From Membranipora membranacea (taxonomy: Eukaryota > Bryozoa > Gymnolaemata > Cheilostomatida > Membraniporidae), in the NCBI GenBank assembly GCA_914767715.1, contig OU612069.1:4714001-4774000 (forward strand): DNA of 60,000 nt, in the 5' to 3' direction. Positions within the stretch are counted from its first letter, which is position 1; each line of letters opens with the position of its first letter. The notes beneath the pieces are model-generated. The model made no database searches. It saw only the letters and a program-made list of their open reading frames with translations, and had not been told where the DNA came from. A program made the position numbers and the translations under genes. Positions 22,686 to 34,300 of the stretch are shown here, piece after piece.

Positions 22686-24240
22686 ACGTCACAACGAGGG
22701 CAGAAAAAAAGTTGACGTTTCTAGCATGTTTAGAAGTGCATTTTATTTGAGTTATCTGGTTAATAAAAGATAATGTTTTGCCAACATTTCATCATGTTTT
22801 ATGAAATTCATGATTTTTTGCATTCATTTTGTGGATTAAATAGTAATTAAACCACCAAGCCTTAAGAATAACTTTCAATCATTTTAAGCTTATTCGCCTG
22901 TCAATAGACGTCCGTTGTCAAGGCGACCACATTATTTACTAGGCGTGCATTCAGGTGAATGTAATGGCACTTAAAATTATTTTTAGCCAATAATAGAGGC
23001 GACCAAGTCTGATGGAAACAGATTTAGAACAGCGATTCGAATAAACACATTAATCACAATTTTACCATGTTTGTTTTTGAGTAATGGCTGGTGACCTTGA
23101 CTTCTTTGCTGCTGTCCTGTTATCATAACCTTGACGCCTAGAATTAAATCTGTTAGCCACTTGTTAGGCGTGCTATTATTAAGGGGTCTAAAATTAACTC
23201 AAGCAGGTTTGATCACGGCCAGGTTTTATTGAGTGCCTCTCCTTCAATAAATGCCTATAAATCATTTATTGAATTATTATCTTGGACGTGTATTAACCAG
23301 CGAATAAGTTTTTTGTGATGGTTTCTGCATCAAATTTAAAAAGACGTAGGGGGAGATAAAGAGGAAACCATATAAGTCACTGAGAAGCAGAAATAACATC
23401 AAGTTGATAACAAGATGCTGCTGTGTGTTAAGCAATTTTGAAACTCGAAAGCCGATCAAAATTGATTGGGTTTATAATAAAGTATGTGGGTGCAATTGAT
23501 TGTGTTACAGAAAATAATAAAACATTGTTACCATTATTTCAATTAAGGTGCAATAATCTAGTATTTACCCTAAAATATACAGCCTATATCTCGCTCATAG
23601 AACTGGTCACAGCATTAGAGTGTCACTATAAACACATTAGTAATATTTACTTCTAAACTTATCTGTGATAATTTATAATCATTTAGTTGAGGGACAAAAA
23701 ATCATGCTGCTAGATATTTTGTTATCCCTTGCGCATACAAATCTTCTGTAAATAAGTGTAGGTATGTATACTTTTAATCTTTACCAGTAGGGGATGATGT
23801 AATGAAGTCATTTGCCTAACAATCAAGTAGGCCTATTGAGATTTTCAATCTTGGTATATTTTTCCGTAAAGTAATTGTTATTATTATCATTACCTAACTA
23901 AGGATTTAATTACTTCTTTTCATAAGAATAATACAGAATCTTCAAGTGGGAGATGTGGGATGGAAGTCAAAAGTATATTGATATAGAAAAACATATTATT
24001 GTAATAATTATGGTTATTAGATTATTTTAAACAATAGTATGGCTTTTGGTTAGAAGATGCGTCTTTGCCCATTTAAGCCTGCGTTACAAGATTAAAATCC
24101 ATTTTTCAACAGCACAATTGGAGCAATTGAATTTGTAAGAAGATAATTCCTAATTTAGCGATAATATGTTGGTGAATTTAATTATTTTCAATAACTTTGA
24201 CTATGAGCCTGTCTGCTAACATGTCTGACAACCAACAAAA
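22685..24240 (+). repeat. Repeat module A, copy 2
   Basis: Starts at 'aacgtcacaacgagg', lacks the first bases of A, and has an extra segment of about 370 bp (22890-23265; includes 'cctgtcaatagacgtccg') absent from the other copies. 'atgctgctagatattttg' is at 23704. It ends near 'catgtctgacaacc' and joins module G. No gene. Confidence 0.6.
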
Positions 24241-25074
24241 CTGTAAGTGCATGGCTGACAGGATACCCGACCGTCAGCCTGTTTCCATGCAGACACAGTG
24301 GGGGGAAAACCTGCACTGAACCGGTACAGGAAGGGCAACTTGTTTTACATTTGGCCATTCAATTTGGTCTATCCGTCCAGCTAAAACTGGTCGGATAGAC
24401 CAAATTGAATGGCCAATTCTTTTCCGCTCAATGACCTCCTCCCACTTGCTCCAAATTAAGTTACATTGGCTGCAAAGCAATTTTGGACAGATCAATTTAA
24501 CAATCCGCCTGGGAAAGAGGTATGTGTTGGGTATACCATGAATTGGGTACATTTTTTTATAGAAACAGAGGGGCAACAAAAAATTACATAGTATACCACC
24601 TGTATTATTGAACCTTATGGGAACAGACCTAAATTAGACCTATATGAACATGCATGCAATGGCTGGTTCATGCCACAAAGTTAAAATTAAAAAACCTCCC
24701 AATTCATCCTTATATTAACAAATAAGGTACTTATATGAACTTCTTGTGACACGCCTATTAAGACAATTATAGGGGAATGAGTGACAAAACAGCAGACCGA
24801 TCAGTTTGAACAATCCTCCATCTCTAGCCCACATTTTGTGAAACTCACTTCTCTTTGCAACCATTGATTTAAGTCTCATATATTGCCAATGCAGCGTCAA
24901 TCGAACCAAGTCACAATTTATTGAAGCAGTCTTATAGAAACAAGTCTTTGATTTGGTCAATCACTTATTTTCTCTTGACATACTCATTTGGGAACAAAAT
25001 ACTGTAGCATGTCTAGCAATCATGTATAAGGAGAACAAGTTGTGATACTGTTGAGATATTTGAATACTAGATAC
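24240..25074 (+). repeat. Module G/E block with long hairpin
   Basis: Begins 'ggctgacaggatacccgacc', shared with 47173 and 54048, then continues with the E block 'gaaacagaggggcaacaaaa' and 'cttgacatactcatt'. It ends at the insertion point of the LINE fragment. No gene. Confidence 0.55.
24351..24416. repeat. Perfect 25-bp inverted repeat (hairpin)
   Basis: Left arm 24351-24375 (starts 'ttggccattc', ends 'tctatccg') is the exact reverse complement of 24392-24416. The 16-base spacer itself contains CCAG...CTGG. Related copies near 35320 have only the right arm, so the left arm is new here. Confidence 0.95.
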
Positions 25075-25553
25075 AACAATTTACATACTTAGGCACCATT
25101 ATTACCAACAAACTGGATTTTACTCTGAACACCTTGAAAACTACAGCGAAAGCTCGCCAAAGGCTACATATGATCGCCAAGCTATACCATCTCGGTGTCA
25201 CTGAGAAACTAATAACGACCTTCTACAAGTCCTTCATAGAGTCAGTAATCACCTACCACCTGGTTGTGCTATATAGTCATCTGAGCGCAGACTCTAAGAA
25301 AAAGTTAAAATCTGTGATAAGAACTGCAGGTTACCTATCAGGCGAACTTACGTTCACACCCGTAGACGACCTTTACTCTAATATACTGAAAGTAAAGAGC
25401 CTCCGTACGATTGCCACCGAAGATGAACCACTACTCCGTCTTAACCAGCTGCCGTCAGGCAGATATCAATCAGTCAAGTTCCGCGTGCAGATCCGTGCCA
25501 AATGTTTTAGAGCAGAATTCATCAAATACCTAAATAGTGTCTTCCAAAAGTAA
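25074..25553 (+). pseudogene. LINE reverse transcriptase C-terminal fragment (1)
   Basis: A continuous frame of about 160 codons matching the thumb and C-terminal end of a CR1/L2/Jockey-like non-LTR RT. It starts with 'FTYLGTIITNKLDF' (the YLG motif after the palm), then 'FYKSFIESVITY', and ends 'FRAEFIKYLNSVF' at a stop. It lies in an insertion at 25075-25683: the sibling site at 35985 reads through without it, and 4-bp ATAC borders both ends. 5' truncation is normal for LINEs; the lack of internal stops suggests a fairly recent insertion. No start codon or catalytic domain remains, so it cannot function. Confidence 0.85.
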
Positions 25554-25683
25554 TAGTATTTTTTTTATGGTCTTATCATTTTATTTATATTTACAGAATC
25601 AACAGTTTTAACAATTTTTACAGAGCACCCTACAGAGACAGTTTTATTTCTCAGAGATTGAGACCAAATATAAACATACATAC

Positions 25684-26220
25684 ATAAAAATGACAAAAAG
25701 AGAAGGTAAATTTAATTTTAAAATGTCCAGTTATGTCTTTTCTCTTTACATGAGAGCTCCAATTCGGTGTCGATCAATGAAACTTAATAGATGACCAATT
25801 TTGAAATTTGTGCATGATAAATATTGCTAATATTGTTAAAGTGTTAATATCGAATCGTAATATAATTGCATATGTATGTGCTTTCATTTTCCTTGCGCCT
25901 AATTAAATTGATGAGGCACCGACTAAATTATTTGCACTGAAGACCGGAGTTCCCAATTTTAAGTTTTCAAAGGAAAGTTAGTGTAATGGGGTCAGACCAA
26001 TGTTGTCCTGACCTCTTTTAGAGCCGCTGTAGGGAAGCGCATCTTTTTTACTGAAAGGTACTACTGTTGCAAGCATCTGACTCACATTCACGTTCGTTTC
26101 AGATATCAATAGGTATATCTAGTGATGCAAGTTGCATGATTCAGATGTGAAACTCAATCTATAATTGCTGACTAGAAATATAGACTTAATATGTAAATAT
26201 AAATGCTTAACTAAACTTTC
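25684..26220 (+). repeat. Module E, 3' part
   Basis: Resumes after the LINE with 'ataaaaatgacaaaaagag', then 'gagagctccaattc' and 'accggagttcccaatttt', shared with 36000, 45955 and 47970. At 26061-26085 it contains the 25-bp motif that elsewhere borders an LRR exon. No gene. Confidence 0.6.
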
Positions 26221-26465
26221 TTTCTAGTGATGCAATTTATCAATCCATAGTGACTTTTCAATCCATCCATAATAAAATGTGGAATATTCATTAGCCTTAG
26301 CTTCTGACTGGTATAATTGTGATGCATTGACACTCGATGCATCAAAAACAGATGTTATGACAGTCTCCTATTTAGGAGTAATTTTAGATAAAAATATGAG
26401 TTTAAATCCCATGTCAATGAGATTAAACAAAACCTAACCCAGTCATAGCAAACTTTAAGAGAAGT
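26220..26465 (+). pseudogene. Module L, decayed LINE RT, copy 2
   Basis: Short copy with 'gcttctgactggtataattg' and the 'agagattaaacaaaacctaac'-like tract. It breaks at about 26465, where the LRR-exon segment begins. Too decayed to code. Confidence 0.55.
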
Positions 26466-26537
26466 CACCATACTCAGAGGGAACAAACTAATTGTACAAA
26501 AAGTCTGATATACTACTGTTGCAAGCATCTGACTCAC

Positions 26538-26678
26538 CTGTCTGGAAGGCCAGTTAATCCACAGTAACTGGCATCTATACTCTTCAATGATTGAATTTCC
26601 CCCAATCCTGCAGGTAATGTCTGTAGACCCTCATTCCCACTAACATCTAACGACTCCAGACCTGGCAGTTTGCAGATG
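26538..26678 (-). CDS. LRR-coding exon, copy 1
   Basis: A 141-bp open exon on the minus strand, preceded by AG (26679-26680) and followed by the donor GTGAGTC (26531-26537). It encodes 47 residues as two leucine-rich repeats: 'LPGLESLDVSGNEGLQTLP' and 'IQSLKSIDASYCGLTGLP'. Both borders are in phase 2, so copies of this exon could be joined head to tail without changing the frame. LRR units form curved binding surfaces; the pattern LxxLxxLdvsxNxxLxxLP is of the short intracellular type, but partner and full protein are unknown. Near-identical exons lie at 46646-46786 and 55168-55308. Whether these belong to one gene or several cannot be seen. Confidence 0.7.
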
Positions 26679-26839
26679 CTGTGGTGGATAAATAACAGAA
26701 TGTTAAAATGCCTTGCAATACTGGTTGTTAGTTGATGGAGCAAAGACAATTGAGCAAACGCATTCTATTAATAGGAGGGAGTTTGAGATTGATCAATTAC
26801 CCATGTAAGTTGTAACTATCAGATAAATATCTGTATGAA

Positions 26840-27160
26840 TTTTACAGCGCTTCTCCCAAAGCTGAGATTAATTGGTATGACATTGCGATGCACAGGATAG
26901 TCAATAATGGCAGGTTCACATTCAAAAGCTAGAAGTCCCCCCCCCCCCTGTTTAGGGAGCCCTAATCTGAGCAGCCCTGATTGTCACAATGACCAACATG
27001 GAAAATGAATTATGGTGATCTATTAATAATATTAGTAAAATTAGTAATTGAAAGATCATTGACCTGAGGAAATTTTAAGTTTCATAGGTCACATAATCAT
27101 AAAGACAGAGTCATTTCGCTCTATTTTTCAGTAACAAAGCTTTCTTATTCAATGGTAATC
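26840..27160 (+). repeat. B-end-like block
   Basis: Carries 'ttacagcgcttctcccaaag' and 'caggatagtcaataatggcag' like the ends of module B, with a run of 12 C at 26937-26948. It matches 51045-51340. No gene. Confidence 0.55.
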
Positions 27161-29000
27161 GGCTACATTAAGTTATATTTAAAGGATAATACACCCGTGG
27201 CATCGTAACTTTTAACATAATATTACTTGATAGAGTTGAAAGTCTCAGATTATCACTATCAAAAAACTTCTCTCATTGACTAAATGTACAAATGATTTTT
27301 ATTTTAAATTGGTACAGAGTTGACTTATTATTACACGAGGTGATGAGGACTAATTAATTTGCTAAATATAGTCTCATCATACTGCATTTTTGTTCTGGTC
27401 GATTTTCTTGCTAATTGTCAAAAATAGATATAATTAATTAAATTAATATTATGCCTTATTGATAACTTCCCTCATACCAGGAAAGGTTGCTCCAACATAA
27501 TAAAATGATAATAATAATGGAAATTTAGATAGTTATAATAATGATATATGTTTGTATTATGCACACATATTATTGGACTAATAAGTATTGCCCCTCATGT
27601 GAATGGAAGAAGACAACTCAATTGAGCGATCAAGATGTAAGGTCATTGATACAATATCTGATAATTATTTTGTATCAAGTTCGCCCTGTGTACTTAACAA
27701 AGTTAGAAAAGGTTACAGTCCAGTAGACCTAGGATAGGCAAGATGTATTCCATCCCACAGAAAGCTAAGTAAAGTAGATATTTTATGTCAGCTTGGAAAA
27801 GCTCCATTAGGGTATGTACTGAAATGCCGATAAACTGAAAACCCAACATTAGGAGCATAGAGCACCATTGAAAAGTGCTGCTTTGCACCCTCAAGGATTA
27901 TTACTTTCCCTAGATTTTTTATAGATCAGTTTTTGAGAATTGGCACCGGTATTGTGATATTTCAGACAGTTTATATGACACATAATATTATATCAAACCT
28001 AATTTCAATTCGGGAAATTACAATTCAAATCTGTATGCAGCATTAATTTGAAGAATATAAAGATATTAGATCATTTGCTGGTGTCTTGCTGAACATCGTT
28101 CCAGCTATGCATCTTCCAAAATACTATTTCCAAGGTGGTATAGAAACATTGCGGCAGCAGAACTCATATCCCATTACACTCATGCTATTTGTTGAGAGGA
28201 CAATCCAATGCTCTAATATTATTGGAATAAAAAGTATCACCATTATGATGAGAGAAAGCACTGAACGTTGTGACAGTTTTATGAAAACACATTACCACAA
28301 TGCATCTCATTTTGAACATTATCGGTGGCTATGAGGTGGTTGTCACAGCATCATAAAACAAACTTCATGAGATGATCATAAAATAATGCTGTAGTGATGG
28401 AAGAACTGTGATGCTATAACATTGTTAAAATTGAATATTTTTTGATAGCATGATCATAACATCATGAAAGTGCTAATTATAAGCTGTATTCTCACATTTA
28501 ACAGTGATGTATCATCATGTCAAAAATAATGTTTGACTAATACTAAGAACCAAAGATTCTGCTATAACTGACTCTGAACATTGCGAATACCATTCTATAT
28601 CCTATTAGACAATAACCCAATCCCATCATTTACACACCATGTAATACTTGATAAATTTGTATGCAAGACGTTGTTACAATGTTCACCATTTGCTGGGTTT
28701 TTGACCTTCATTTGTAACATGAAGTCAAGCAGTTTTTAGGTTATGGAATATAGGGATGACAAAAATTCCCAGGGATCAATGTATTATTAGCATTAATTAT
28801 AAACTTGGATTGTCAGCTTTTTGATAGGTAAACTGTAAATCCCTTTGTTTTATATCTACTGGTAGGAACATATAACAATTGTCTTAAACAAACTGCTCAT
28901 ATGGATTTGTAAATAAAAGGCAATATCACCTTGACTAGCATACTCTGCAAGTCCTCATCGAAAAGGTAATAAAACTGCCAACACAGGTCTCCAAAATTTA
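27160..29000 (+). repeat. Repeat module D, copy 2
   Basis: Long collinear match to 51340-52960. It carries 'gaaaagtgctgctttgcacc' (27869), a plus-strand frame at 28086-28334 conserved in the other copy, and a minus-strand frame at about 28870-28995 also conserved. No recognised gene. Confidence 0.65.
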
Positions 29001-29029
29001 AATTCACTTTTCTGCTTTTAAAGTTTATG

Positions 29030-29560
29030 TTATGCGATTCAATTTATCAATCCGTAGTGACATTTCACTCCATCCATAAAAAATGTGGAATATTCATTAG
29101 CCTTAGCTTCTGACTGGTATAATTGTGATGCATTATTACTCCATGCATCAAAGACAGATGTTATGACAGTCTCCTATTTTGATTTGAGTTGATTTTCTCT
29201 AACTAATTGTTCAGGGCATGTTGTCCTCAAATATTCTGACAATTCCAATTATTTAGGAGTAATTTTAGAAAAAAATATGAGTTTTAAATCCCATGTCAAT
29301 GAGATTAAATGAAGCCTAACCCAATCATAGCAAACCTTGAGAGAAAACGTAAGTTTTTGAATGAAACCATAGCTGCAGTCGTGTACACAGGGTAAATAAA
29401 ACCAAAGATTGAATATAACCTTATTGCTCTAATTAATATATCTAAAAGAGTCCTAAGAGTCGATAGCAGATGTTTAACCATCATAAATCTAAATTGACTT
29501 AAATATAGACAAGGCGAAAGCATATCAATTCAATCATCAAGCGGTACCATTATTTATACC
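29030..29560 (+). pseudogene. Module L, decayed LINE RT, copy 3
   Basis: Same order as copy 1: 'gcttctgactggtataattg', 'tttaggagtaattttag' (LGVIL-like), 'gtcaatgagatta' and 'gctctaattaatatatc'. Stops and frameshifts throughout. Confidence 0.55.
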
Positions 29561-30540
29561 TTTTTGTACAGTTTTCAAACTGAATTGAATTGGACTCACT
29601 ACTGAACTTTGGTGCAAATTATTTAGTGACTTGCCTCTGACCATAAAGCTGTGCCCTGATCTCAAATTCTTCAAGTTAGACGTCGAAAGCCACTTTTTTG
29701 TGAAGAATTATTAAACTTTTCTACCTCATAATACTTGTATTTTTATTCTTCTTCTTCTAAAATTTTCGGCTGTAATCTCTGTATTTTTATGTTTTGGTTT
29801 TCCTAGTAGTTCAAACACACGTTCATTATTTATTCTTTTAAGAGATAACCTTGGTACCCGGGTCATGGACCATATTCCCTTGACTTATTAATACTACCAG
29901 AATGAATATGGAATATATATAAGTGATTATGTGAGCATTGTTTTAATTAAGGTCGTATCCCTGTTGTTTCATATTACTTGTCACAAGTTTCAAGATTATA
30001 TATTACAAAGCTAGAAGATATCCATAGGTTGGTTGTCCCAAATGCCAATAATACTGATATACCTATGGCATAAAATAATTAAATTAAAAAGGGCAAACAG
30101 TTACCTCAACTCACGAAATTGGTATTGCATATTCTTTTCAACATATCAACAACACTCTGAATCATCAAAATCAAAAATATAGTCTGCTGTGGCTGGCCGG
30201 TGGCTTTATTTTTGTGTGCCTAATGCTGTTTGCTGACAAAACACTAGAGTCTAGAAGTTTTGAAATATTACGACACAACGCAGTGGAATTGCTGTGTGTG
30301 CCCCTGAGCAATGTAAGATGGTTGAGATACAATGCTTGGATGCTGCTTGAATTTGCTACTCTGTGACAGGGATTTGCGAGATCTAGTTTCTATTATCAGT
30401 GCTAATAGTGTTGCTTGATGTGTTAATTTGCTGTAAGGTTATGATCTGGGCAAGATACTGAAACTTGGTGGCCTGGAGTTAGAAGAGGCAAGCTCATATA
30501 ATATATATGTTTTTATGAGAAAATTCAGAATGAATTTTCC
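29560..30540. other. Spacer without a recognised gene
   Basis: AT-rich. The part at about 30230-30490 ('aaacactagagtctagaagt') recurs at 39410-39580 just upstream of another A module, so it belongs to a larger duplicated unit. Nothing coding seen. Confidence 0.5.
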
Positions 30541-32340
30541 AAAATGCTTCATTAAAGAAGGGAAAAGATGATAGAGTGACCCTAAATGATTCATCTATTG
30601 CCAACGTCACAACGAGGTCATACAACAAATTTGACGCTTTTAGTATTTGTAGAAGTACATTTTAACTGAGTCATCTGGTTATTAAAAGATAATTTTTTGC
30701 CAACATTTTATCATGTTTTATGAACTTCATCATTTTTCGCATTCATTTCATGAATTGAACAGTGATTAACCAACCAAGTCCGGACAATAACTTTCAATCA
30801 TTTTGGGAAGGTTTCTGCATCAAATTTAAAAATTGTAGAGGTCAATAAAGAGGATGTTGTAAAGCAATTTTGAAACTCGAAATCCGATCGAAATTGCTTG
30901 AGTTATTTATGGACATGAAACCTGAATTGTTGACAGTAAGTAAATGATTATATCATTGCTTACTACACCCTCCAATGACGTTGCGTTGTCCACAATTGAG
31001 CGCCTCACTTCAGTTATATGTAGTGTCCTGTCTAGGTTTAGAGTTAAGTCTATGGGTGGAATTGATTATGTCACGAAAAATAATGTAAATTTGTTATCAT
31101 ATGTCAATTAAGGCGCAATAATCTAGTATTTACCCTGAAATATACAGCCTATATCTTGTTCATAAAAGTGGTCACAGCTTTAGAGTGTCACGATACACAA
31201 ATTAGTAATATTTTCTTCTAAACTTATCCGTGATAATTTATAATCATTTAGTTTGGGGACAAAAAATCATGCTGCTAGATATTTTGTTATCACTCGCACA
31301 TACAAATCCTTTACCAGTAGGGGATGATTTAATGAAGTCACTTGCCGAACAATCAAGTAGCCCTATTGAGATTTTCCATCTCGGAATATTTTTCCATAAA
31401 GTACTTGTTATTATTATAATTATAATAAGGGGGAGATGTGGGATGGAAGTCAAGAAAAGTATTTTGACATAGAAAAACATAATATTGTGATATGGTCATT
31501 AGAGTATTTTGAGCAATAGTAGGGCTTTCGGTTAGAAGATGTGTCTTTGCCCATTTAAGCCTGCATTACAAGATTAAAATCCATTTTGTTACAGCACATT
31601 TGTAGCAATTGAATTTGTAAGAAGATAATTCCTAATTTAGCAATATGTTGGTGTAGACTTGTGAAACAGATAGTGGTGTGAACTTGATCAGTGCTGCCAA
31701 AAAAAAAAGAATTTATAATGGCATTCATCGTATATATGTAGCAAATTTAATTATTCTCAGTAGCGAGCCTGTCTGCCAGCATGTCTGACAATCAACAAAA
31801 CCAATAAATTGGTAACAACTGTGAAAATTATTGCACAGGGTAGATAAGTCCAAAGATTGAATATTCCACTCAAATTCCTCATTGCTCCAATGAATATATA
31901 TAACATAGTCCTAAGGGTGGATAACAAATGCTTAAACATCCTAAATCTAATTTGACTTAAAACTGTCACAAGGCAAAGGCATATCAATTCTATCATCAAG
32001 CGGTACCGTTATTTATACCTAGATCAGTATTCAAATGCATGTAAGTGATGATGTAATAATTGTTTGAAATAAGGTTGTATCCCTAACCAAGTTGATTCAT
32101 ATTCTTTGGGTGGCTCTGAGGCTGTTATTTGAGATTACTGTAATGTTGTTAGTGTGCACACCTAATTCAACCTGTTTAAGGCGAGAATTTGGCTATTATT
32201 CATATTGTGTAGCTAGCTGTATGGTCATAACCTTTGTGTGATACTACCATGGCTATGATGATTGTGTATACATTTTGGTTTCTTATTTGTACAAATTTTT
32301 TTTTTACGTGTTCTGCAGCTAGCTGCCTACCTAATATGTT
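30541..32340 (+). repeat. Repeat module A, copy 3
   Basis: Closest by eye to the copy at position 1, sharing 'aatgcttcattaaagaaggg' and nearly the whole following 1.7 kb. It has a short extra piece near 30947-30975 that copy 1 lacks. The paired short frames at 31230-31472 and 31244-31480 on opposite strands are chance openings. Confidence 0.7.
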
Positions 32341-34300
32341 TCTCGGTTTTTACCTAACTTTGAGAAGCCTAGGTGATGACTGTGAGATATAGAGTTGTTT
32401 CTTCTAAATTCTTTCATTAAAGTAAGTTTTAGCAGAGAGCAAGTGTCGTTATAAATGACACTAATATTTGTGATGTTTTTGTTACGTTCATTCAAGCGAA
32501 GTTTTACTTGTTTTACACTTTCACTTGAGCTTTTGAGCAGGAAATCTGAGAGTAGCCACATCTTTGCGTCTTGATCTTGAATATCTTTCATAGAACAAGC
32601 AGTTCTTATTCATAATAAATAAGCTATAATCAATAAATTGGCTTGCGCCATAAACAGAAGTCAAATTTATCCCTGTTGTCAGGGGAACACCACAGCCACT
32701 GGCATTTAATAAAAAATTGAAAATCAATAAATCTATTACAGAATAGGTGCTCAATTAGTCTGTGTCCAAATCTCTTACAACTCAGATGTGTCTGTCCAGT
32801 GACCAGCAATGCATTATAACTAACACCAAACAATAATTAATAACTCTGTCAAGGTATGTAGGCTTATTACGATACAATACAATTCATTTAATATATATGT
32901 GGTACCCAGTCATTACGAAGTGCAGTGAAGTGAACAAGTTATGTTTGTCATCTAACATGTCAGCTCTTTGTTGTTTGATCTCAACCAAAGTTTGTATGCA
33001 GAACATGCTTGGTACTGAGAGTTTTACTGAAAATATGCGAAGGCTCTCAAAAAATATTGATCCTACTAATCTGTGCTTTTGCTTTGTACAGAGACAGGTA
33101 GAGCTTGATAGTTGTTTCATAACTAAATGCAGCAGTGTTTCTTAGATCAATAAATCATTGAAATACAGGTAGCTGAACAGAGTGCTATATTGTGGATTTA
33201 AGGTTGATTGTATGATGAGATAGATATTGACGAAAAACTTCCTGATAAATTTACCCCCCTTGTCTTACAAAATTGAGCCCATTATCTACCTAAACAGGTA
33301 TTTTTAAATTAATCCTTATTAATAAGTGTTTTATTGAGCTTTGTTAAATATTAAGATAATGAAAACAGGATTAACATGGAATCACTGGTTGCCAAGAAAT
33401 TCACATGTGAAGTTTGTTCATGCGAAAGTTTACAAGATCACTTTGCAGTGAAAGTAACCCAACGACTAACCGAGTACTAAATTGTGAGTTCATTACTTGC
33501 AATAGGGCCAACTTATACCAAGTGTCACTTCAGCTGCTATCCCTACAAATTCAATACAAATTTAACTCGACTTGATTTTTCTCAAGCATGACCTCATTTT
33601 GGCCGACAACTGTAATGTAAAGTGATAAGTTATTCTTTTTTTGTCAGTTATCGCTTTTGTTGTGACAGCTTATGCCCGCCCAATTAATTGTTGATTGTTT
33701 TATTCGTTTGATAAGTTTTACCTAAAACAAGCCTCCAAGACCCAGTAAATTTATTCATTTGTAAGGCCCCGTTGGAGGGGAGGGGGGGGGGCTTACAGCG
33801 CCCTTGCCAAACAAAAAAAGCTGTATCTCTTTAACCCGAGAGTTTATTTAGTGTTCCACTCCGCTGCACAGGATAGTCAACTATGACAGGATCACATCTG
33901 AAAGTGAGAAGTCCACCCTGACTGGGAAGCCCTAACCTGAGAAGCCCTGATTATCACAATAAACAACATTTTAAATGATTTAGATTTATATATGTTTATA
34001 ATCTTAGCAATCTTAGAAGTTGGGCCAATTTCATATTTTCCTAAAAATAAGTAATTGATAGATCATTGAACTGTGGAAGTTCTAAGTTGAGTTCTTTGTT
34101 GAAAAGGTTGTCAAATAACTCTATTTTAGTAAAAAGGTTTTCGTACTTGATAGTAATCGGATACATTTTAGTAATTGCTACGGGATAATACACCCTAGGC
34201 ATCGTACTTTTGAACTTAATATAACTAATTGGTATTGGCAATCTCAGATTATCTTAATCTTAACCAGAACGTGATGATGTAATGGAGTCATTTGCCCAAT
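32340..34300 (+). repeat. Repeat module B, copy 4
   Basis: Near-complete B from 'cctaactttgagaagcctag' (32352) to the G-rich block at about 33772-33791 and 'ataatcttagcaatcttag' near 34000. It provides one of the empty sites for the BEL/Pao insertion. No gene. Confidence 0.65.

Noticed and set aside
31230-31480. Overlapping 80- and 78-codon frames on opposite strands
   Set aside because: Present because a short stretch lacks stops on both strands; broken in the other A modules.
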